DNA from: a virus
DNA length: 25,003 nucleotides
Strand: one strand, 5' to 3'
IMG/VR virus record: IMGVR_UViG_3300035698_010733
Span: 1 to 25,003 of that record
The translations under genes and the position numbers were made by a program. Of this stretch, positions 21,588 through 25,003 are shown in pieces. The notes beneath the pieces are model-generated. The model searched no databases. It was not told where the DNA came from and was given only the letters and a program-made list of their open reading frames with translations. Position 1 is the first letter of the stretch. Each line of letters starts with the position of its first letter.

Positions 21588-21830
21588 CTAGATCACGGCC
21601 AGCGCTGCGGTTGCTGCCACCAGGTAGGATTTCAGGCCATCCACATCGTCAGCTGCCGCGTGTGATGTGATCCGCGCTGAAATCTGGCGCTGCAGCTCGC
21701 CGGTCAACGCAATCAGGGAAAGATCGACCTTGAGCGCAACGCCATCCTCGATCGCCTTTTCCAAGAGCCTCAACTGTCCAGCTGTATCAACGTCCAAACC
21801 AGCCACCTCTATGTCACTTAAAATCGCCAT
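21588..21830 (-). CDS. Small tail-region protein (80 aa)
   Basis: The start is ATG at 21830, preceded by a strong AAAGGAGA site; a longer open frame upstream overlaps the neighbouring tail gene and is rejected. The protein begins MAILSDIEVAGLDVDTAGQL, has an amphipathic helical middle (LRLLEKAIEDGVALKVDLSL) and ends SYLVAATAALAVI with an Ala-rich hydrophobic helix. I do not recognise it. It sits between tail-associated genes and the small membrane proteins. Confidence 0.75.
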   Translation of the reverse strand: MAILSDIEVAGLDVDTAGQLRLLEKAIEDGVALKVDLSLIALTGELQRQISARITSHAAADDVDGLKSYLVAATAALAVI

Positions 21831-21846
21831 CGTTTTCTCCTTTGGG

Positions 21847-22509
21847 TTATCGATACACCACCGACGCCGCATGATGCATATTATTTGCGGATAAGCTATC
21901 ACGGATGCCGAACAGCTCCGGAGCGCCGCCTGCAGCCGCTGTCTGCAAGTAGCTGGACGTCCGAATTGATCCATCAACCTGATACATGTGGGTCTGACTT
22001 GCGCCTGCGCCAGTGAAGCCGCCCGTTCCCGTGTGATCTGTGACGGAGCCGTTCTGGGACCATGCGTAACCAATCACGGTATCGCCTAGCGTTGTGTTGA
22101 CGTCAGGATCAACATTGATCGCTGCCACATTGTCCGCTGCGCCTGTCACATAGGACCGCGCGCCCACATCAAAAGCCGCCCAACTAATCCGGCCAGCAGC
22201 TGCCAGGGTGAAAATCAGATCGCCGGTTCCCGCCGTGGTGATCAGGTCATAGAATTTGAGGGTGTTCGTGCCGACTAACGGAGCATACCGCTCTGTCATC
22301 GACACGCCGTCAATCTCTGCGTCTGAAAGGCTGGTTGTGCCGCCGCTCGCGTTAACCGCAACAACCATGCGGCCCTCGGGCATTGTTATTCCGCTGAATG
22401 TGTAGGTGGTGGCTACCAGGTTAGTCGCGTCGAAATCATCATCAATGAAGGACGCCAGCGCAACAGGCGCTGCCGGGAGTTTTCTAACGAGGGTGATTAA
22501 GCCGGTCAT
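21847..22509 (-). CDS. Tail-associated beta-rich protein
   Basis: This 220-residue protein shows alternating hydrophobic strands with Gly/Thr/Asp turns (for example YTFSGITMPEGRMVVAVNAS, YDLITTAGTGDLIFTLAAAG, GDTVIGYAWSQNGS), typical of beta-sandwich domains in phage tail fibre or receptor-binding accessories. The start overlaps the tailspike stop by four bases (ATGA). The C-terminal end MHHAASVVYR is compact and may pack against a partner. Likely a minor tail component or attachment protein made together with the tailspike; the specific function is unknown. Confidence 0.65.
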   Translation of the reverse strand: MTGLITLVRKLPAAPVALASFIDDDFDATNLVATTYTFSGITMPEGRMVVAVNASGGTTSLSDAEIDGVSMTERYAPLVGTNTLKFYDLITTAGTGDLIFTLAAAGRISWAAFDVGARSYVTGAADNVAAINVDPDVNTTLGDTVIGYAWSQNGSVTDHTGTGGFTGAGASQTHMYQVDGSIRTSSYLQTAAAGGAPELFGIRDSLSANNMHHAASVVYR

Positions 22510-24527
22510 GCCGCATCGCCGTCCGCATCATATGAGCCGGTATAAGCTGACGCGATTTCGAAATCCGTGTCGTAGATATCCGTATTGTGGTAGCGCGTCC
22601 AAGCCTCGTCAACCGGCCAGCCCACAAAGCCAGGATGCAGGCCGTCCGCGAATATCTCCTCAGACCGAACCACGGCCCCTTGTGTCGCGCCACCCGTTGC
22701 CCAATGCGTCACCGCGCCAACTTTCGGCTTGATGCGGCCAATCGCACGACCGGAGCCAATGATGCCCTCGAATATATCCAGGTACTCGGACAAATCAGGG
22801 ATAGCGTTGTCTGTGTCGCCAATGATGATATTGCGCCCGCCTGCTCCCTCTTGCGAGGCGGTTGCTCCGGTTTTTGACGTGACGATATTGCGCGCGAGTG
22901 TTGCCCATGAACCACTGATGCCGGGAGCCCAATACTGTTGCACCGAGCCAGGTGCGCCTTGCTCCGCGCGGATCACAGTGTTGTCTGAACAATCCTTATT
23001 GGCGCCGCCTTTGCCGTTCAAGCCGTTCGCGCCATCGTAGGCCATGATATTGTTTTGGACGATCGCATTTGGCGCTGTGTTGGTGTTGCTCAACCACAAG
23101 CCGCCCTGGCACAGCGTCGTGCCTTCCTTGCGGCAACCGACGTTGCCCCAGAACAGCAGCCCGGTCATATCGCCAGACTGCATTTGCACCATGTCGTGGT
23201 GCGCCGTTGGCCCGCCCCAGAAGTTTGTCGGGAACCAATTGCGCTCAATCCGCCAGTTCATTGCAGACGTTGCAGCGCGGCACTTGAAACCATCGTTTGC
23301 AACATGATCGATCACGCAGCCGGATAGCTCAAATCCTTCCATGTTATCGTCTGCCGAAAGCGCGAACGTCCGAAAGCGTTCCATGTGGCAGCTTTTGACA
23401 TAGAAATTCGTATTGTTCGCCAGGATCGAGCCGACCGTTGACGGCGCGCTGGTCGCGCTCGCGGCTGTACCCTGGATCGAACAGCGCTCAAATCCGCAAT
23501 CAGTGTTGCCGGTTCCGCCAATCAGCGTGCAGGTCAACAGGTACATGCGCAGGTTTGTGTTGTTGTTCAGCGTGATTTTGCCCGAGCAATTCGCGCCGCA
23601 ATCTGGATTGTATGGCCAAGTGCCAGCAACAGAGAACGTCCCAACGGAGCGCACAGTGACGCGCTGCGGGAATGTGTAGTTTGCCAGGGTGATCGCCCCG
23701 AAATCTGCATCGATACCAATGACGCGCTCGTCAGTTGTGGCCAGAGACAAGCCCGCCGCCGTGTTGTTCCAGTTGGTTGTCCCGCTCCACTCGGCCAGCT
23801 TAGCCTGCAGCTGCGTTGCGTTTGTGACCGTGGCGTGAATTGTGCCTGCGGCCTGGGGTGGCGCGACGACAACAGAAACCGCCTGATCAAACGATCCGCC
23901 GCCTGCGCCCGTGTTGTCAGCGCGAACCGTCAGAGCATAGGGCGACGCGGAATTGAGCACCGACGCGGACAGAGATACCTGGCCTGCAGCGTTAACCGTG
24001 AACTTGGCTGCTGTGTCTGTGATTTCGGACCATGTGACGCTCGTGCCATCCGTGGTCAGCTGTGCGATCGGCGTGCCGGTAGCCTGATCCTCGGTAATGT
24101 TGATGATCAGCGGATTGATGACCGTTGGCGTGACGACTGTGCTTGGCGTCGTTACCGTCGAGGCGTTTGTGAAAAAGCCTGACGTTGGCAGGCGCGTGCC
24201 ATCGGTTGCCAGAATGAACCAGTAGGCCGTGTATTCCGTCGCGGACGTGGCTCCGTCAAACAGGATCGTGACGTCACCGGCCTCAAAGATCGGCGACCAG
24301 GACAGGATTTCCCCGACCAATGGCGCACCGTCCGCTGTTGGGAAGAAATTGCAAAACAGCTGGCCGCTCGAAAGGTTTTGGTCGACCGTCATTTCGATCG
24401 CATTGGCATTCCGCGCAACCGGAGCCTCTGCCGTCGCCTGGATCGTTGTTACTGTGCCAAGTGTGAGGATTTGCCCGCCGGCAACCAAGCCGGTCAGGTT
24501 TGCACCAATGTATAGCCCTTGCGCCAT
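22506..24527 (-). CDS. Tailspike with right-handed beta-helix
   Basis: This 673-residue protein appears modular. Residues 1-125 form a beta-rich attachment part. Residues about 135-225 resemble a cadherin/Ig-like repeat (INITEDQATGTPIAQL, then YALTVRADN). Residues about 230-590 look like a parallel beta-helix of pectate-lyase type: short turns rich in Asn, Gly and Cys with recurring NTNF, GCVIDH, WRIERN, FWGNVG, IVQNN and ARNIV units. In this fold tailspikes bind and often cleave surface polysaccharide. Candidate acidic residues cannot be fixed by eye. Several Cys residues (CGANCSG and others) are unusual for a cytoplasmically folded protein. The start overlaps the preceding stop (TAATG). Confidence 0.75.
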   Translation of the reverse strand: MAQGLYIGANLTGLVAGGQILTLGTVTTIQATAEAPVARNANAIEMTVDQNLSSGQLFCNFFPTADGAPLVGEILSWSPIFEAGDVTILFDGATSATEYTAYWFILATDGTRLPTSGFFTNASTVTTPSTVVTPTVINPLIINITEDQATGTPIAQLTTDGTSVTWSEITDTAAKFTVNAAGQVSLSASVLNSASPYALTVRADNTGAGGGSFDQAVSVVVAPPQAAGTIHATVTNATQLQAKLAEWSGTTNWNNTAAGLSLATTDERVIGIDADFGAITLANYTFPQRVTVRSVGTFSVAGTWPYNPDCGANCSGKITLNNNTNLRMYLLTCTLIGGTGNTDCGFERCSIQGTAASATSAPSTVGSILANNTNFYVKSCHMERFRTFALSADDNMEGFELSGCVIDHVANDGFKCRAATSAMNWRIERNWFPTNFWGGPTAHHDMVQMQSGDMTGLLFWGNVGCRKEGTTLCQGGLWLSNTNTAPNAIVQNNIMAYDGANGLNGKGGANKDCSDNTVIRAEQGAPGSVQQYWAPGISGSWATLARNIVTSKTGATASQEGAGGRNIIIGDTDNAIPDLSEYLDIFEGIIGSGRAIGRIKPKVGAVTHWATGGATQGAVVRSEEIFADGLHPGFVGWPVDEAWTRYHNTDIYDTDFEIASAYTGSYDADGDAA

Positions 24528-25003
24528 TAGGTCATATCTCCCTCGAGAATTACAACGAACCAGGTGATCGTTGCCACGCTGTCAATGTCGAGGAAACCAA
24601 TATCGCCTGCGGCGACTGATTGCGTCCAGCCGGTCAACGTGCTGTCCTCGTACTTGCTGGCCGACGATAGCGTTGGCTTGGCGCTTGCGGTGATTGTATC
24701 GGCAACCGTCGGCGGATAGTTAGCATAGCTATCGACCCACAAATCCAGAACCAGATCGCCGTCCTGATCGGAGAGGACCGTGACCTTGGTAATATTCATA
24801 TTAAACGGCATTCGAAACAGAAAACCCTGCTCGCCTGCCTCAACAACGCCACCCGCGCCCGTGCCATCAACACGAAACGGGAGCGCGACCTTTCGAACCG
24901 ACGCCACTGGTGGCCCCGATAGTTGATCGCCGTTGGCGTCCCAATACGGCACAGTGTCAGCCGTTGGCACAACGTCGGTCGTCATGAGGATCGTGCCGTC
25001 ACC
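24527..25003 (-). CDS. Tail fibre C-terminal region (partial, 5' end outside window)
   Basis: The frame is open to the right edge: before the ATG at 24985 it reads Gly-Asp-Gly-Thr-Ile-Leu in frame, so that methionine is probably internal. The visible part contains VPTADTVPYWDANGDQLSG and then a beta-rich domain: GEQGFLFRMPFNMNITKVTV, DGDLVLDLWVDSYANYPPTV, DSTLTGWTQSVAAGDIGFLD. I recall this domain ('...W.DTYANYPPT..D.I' followed by 'S.LTGW...I..GD') as a frequent C-terminal domain of tail fibres and other phage surface proteins. Its stop overlaps the tailspike start. Host recognition or tail decoration is the likely role. Confidence 0.7.
   Translation of the reverse strand, partial: GDGTILMTTDVVPTADTVPYWDANGDQLSGPPVASVRKVALPFRVDGTGAGGVVEAGEQGFLFRMPFNMNITKVTVLSDQDGDLVLDLWVDSYANYPPTVADTITASAKPTLSSASKYEDSTLTGWTQSVAAGDIGFLDIDSVATITWFVVILEGDMT

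Noticed and set aside
21831-22073. Upstream extension of the 80-residue gene to 161 residues
   Set aside because: The added residues are an alternate frame of the tail-associated gene, while the ATG at 21830 has a strong ribosome-binding site.
1-25003. tRNA or other structured RNA genes
   Set aside because: No cloverleaf with a plausible anticodon loop or conserved GTTCRA box was noticed; the only long hairpins found are terminators.

Overview
This window reads as a contiguous late (structural and lysis) module of a short-tailed, T7-like double-stranded DNA phage or a closely related prophage. Every gene I can support is on the minus strand, genes are packed with 1-4 base stop/start overlaps, and the order is that of T7-type virions. 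By eye the base composition is moderately GC-rich. Together with the protein style (Ala/Asp-rich virion proteins, GTG starts, a T7-lysozyme-type amidase, Rz/Rz1-type spanins) this suggests a Gram-negative, probably alphaproteobacterial host; the host assignment is inference. No integrase, replication gene, tRNA, insertion sequence or CRISPR is visible.

Reading in the direction of transcription (high to low coordinates): a tail-fibre/tail-associated block (24.5-25.0 kb partial fibre, 22.5-24.5 kb beta-helix tailspike, 21.8-22.5 kb tail-associated protein); a cluster of four small ORFs, two of them membrane proteins and holin candidates (20.9-21.8 kb); the large terminase (19.3-20.9 kb); four small genes including a GNAT-like protein (18.1-19.3 kb); the portal (16.4-18.1 kb); a Bbp19-like protein and a small charged protein; the scaffold (14.7-15.7 kb); the major capsid protein and a small capsid-associated protein (13.2-14.4 kb); tail adaptor and nozzle (9.7-13.1 kb); four internal virion (ejection) proteins (1.35-9.7 kb); then lysis: amidase, i-spanin, overlapping o-spanin; and finally a gene cut by the left edge that resembles a winged-helix protein.

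The only sizeable non-coding stretches surround the capsid gene. They carry three minus-strand terminator hairpins and a possible promoter, which would isolate capsid expression from the rest of the operon. The stretch just after the small capsid-associated gene carries GGGGTGTGGG followed by an intrinsic terminator. The exact complement, CCCACACCCC, occurs immediately upstream of the start codons of both the large terminase and the scaffold, and I found no other copy. This resembles a 3'-UTR-derived RNA that could pair with two translation starts; it is the most unusual signal here. The other main point of interest is an ejection protein with a P1 DdrB-like ParB-superfamily domain, which suggests that a nuclease or anti-defence factor may be delivered with the DNA.

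There is no stretch over 300 bases without a gene. The longest, 14434-14655 (222 bases), holds the terminator, candidate promoter and ribosome-binding site of the capsid gene.
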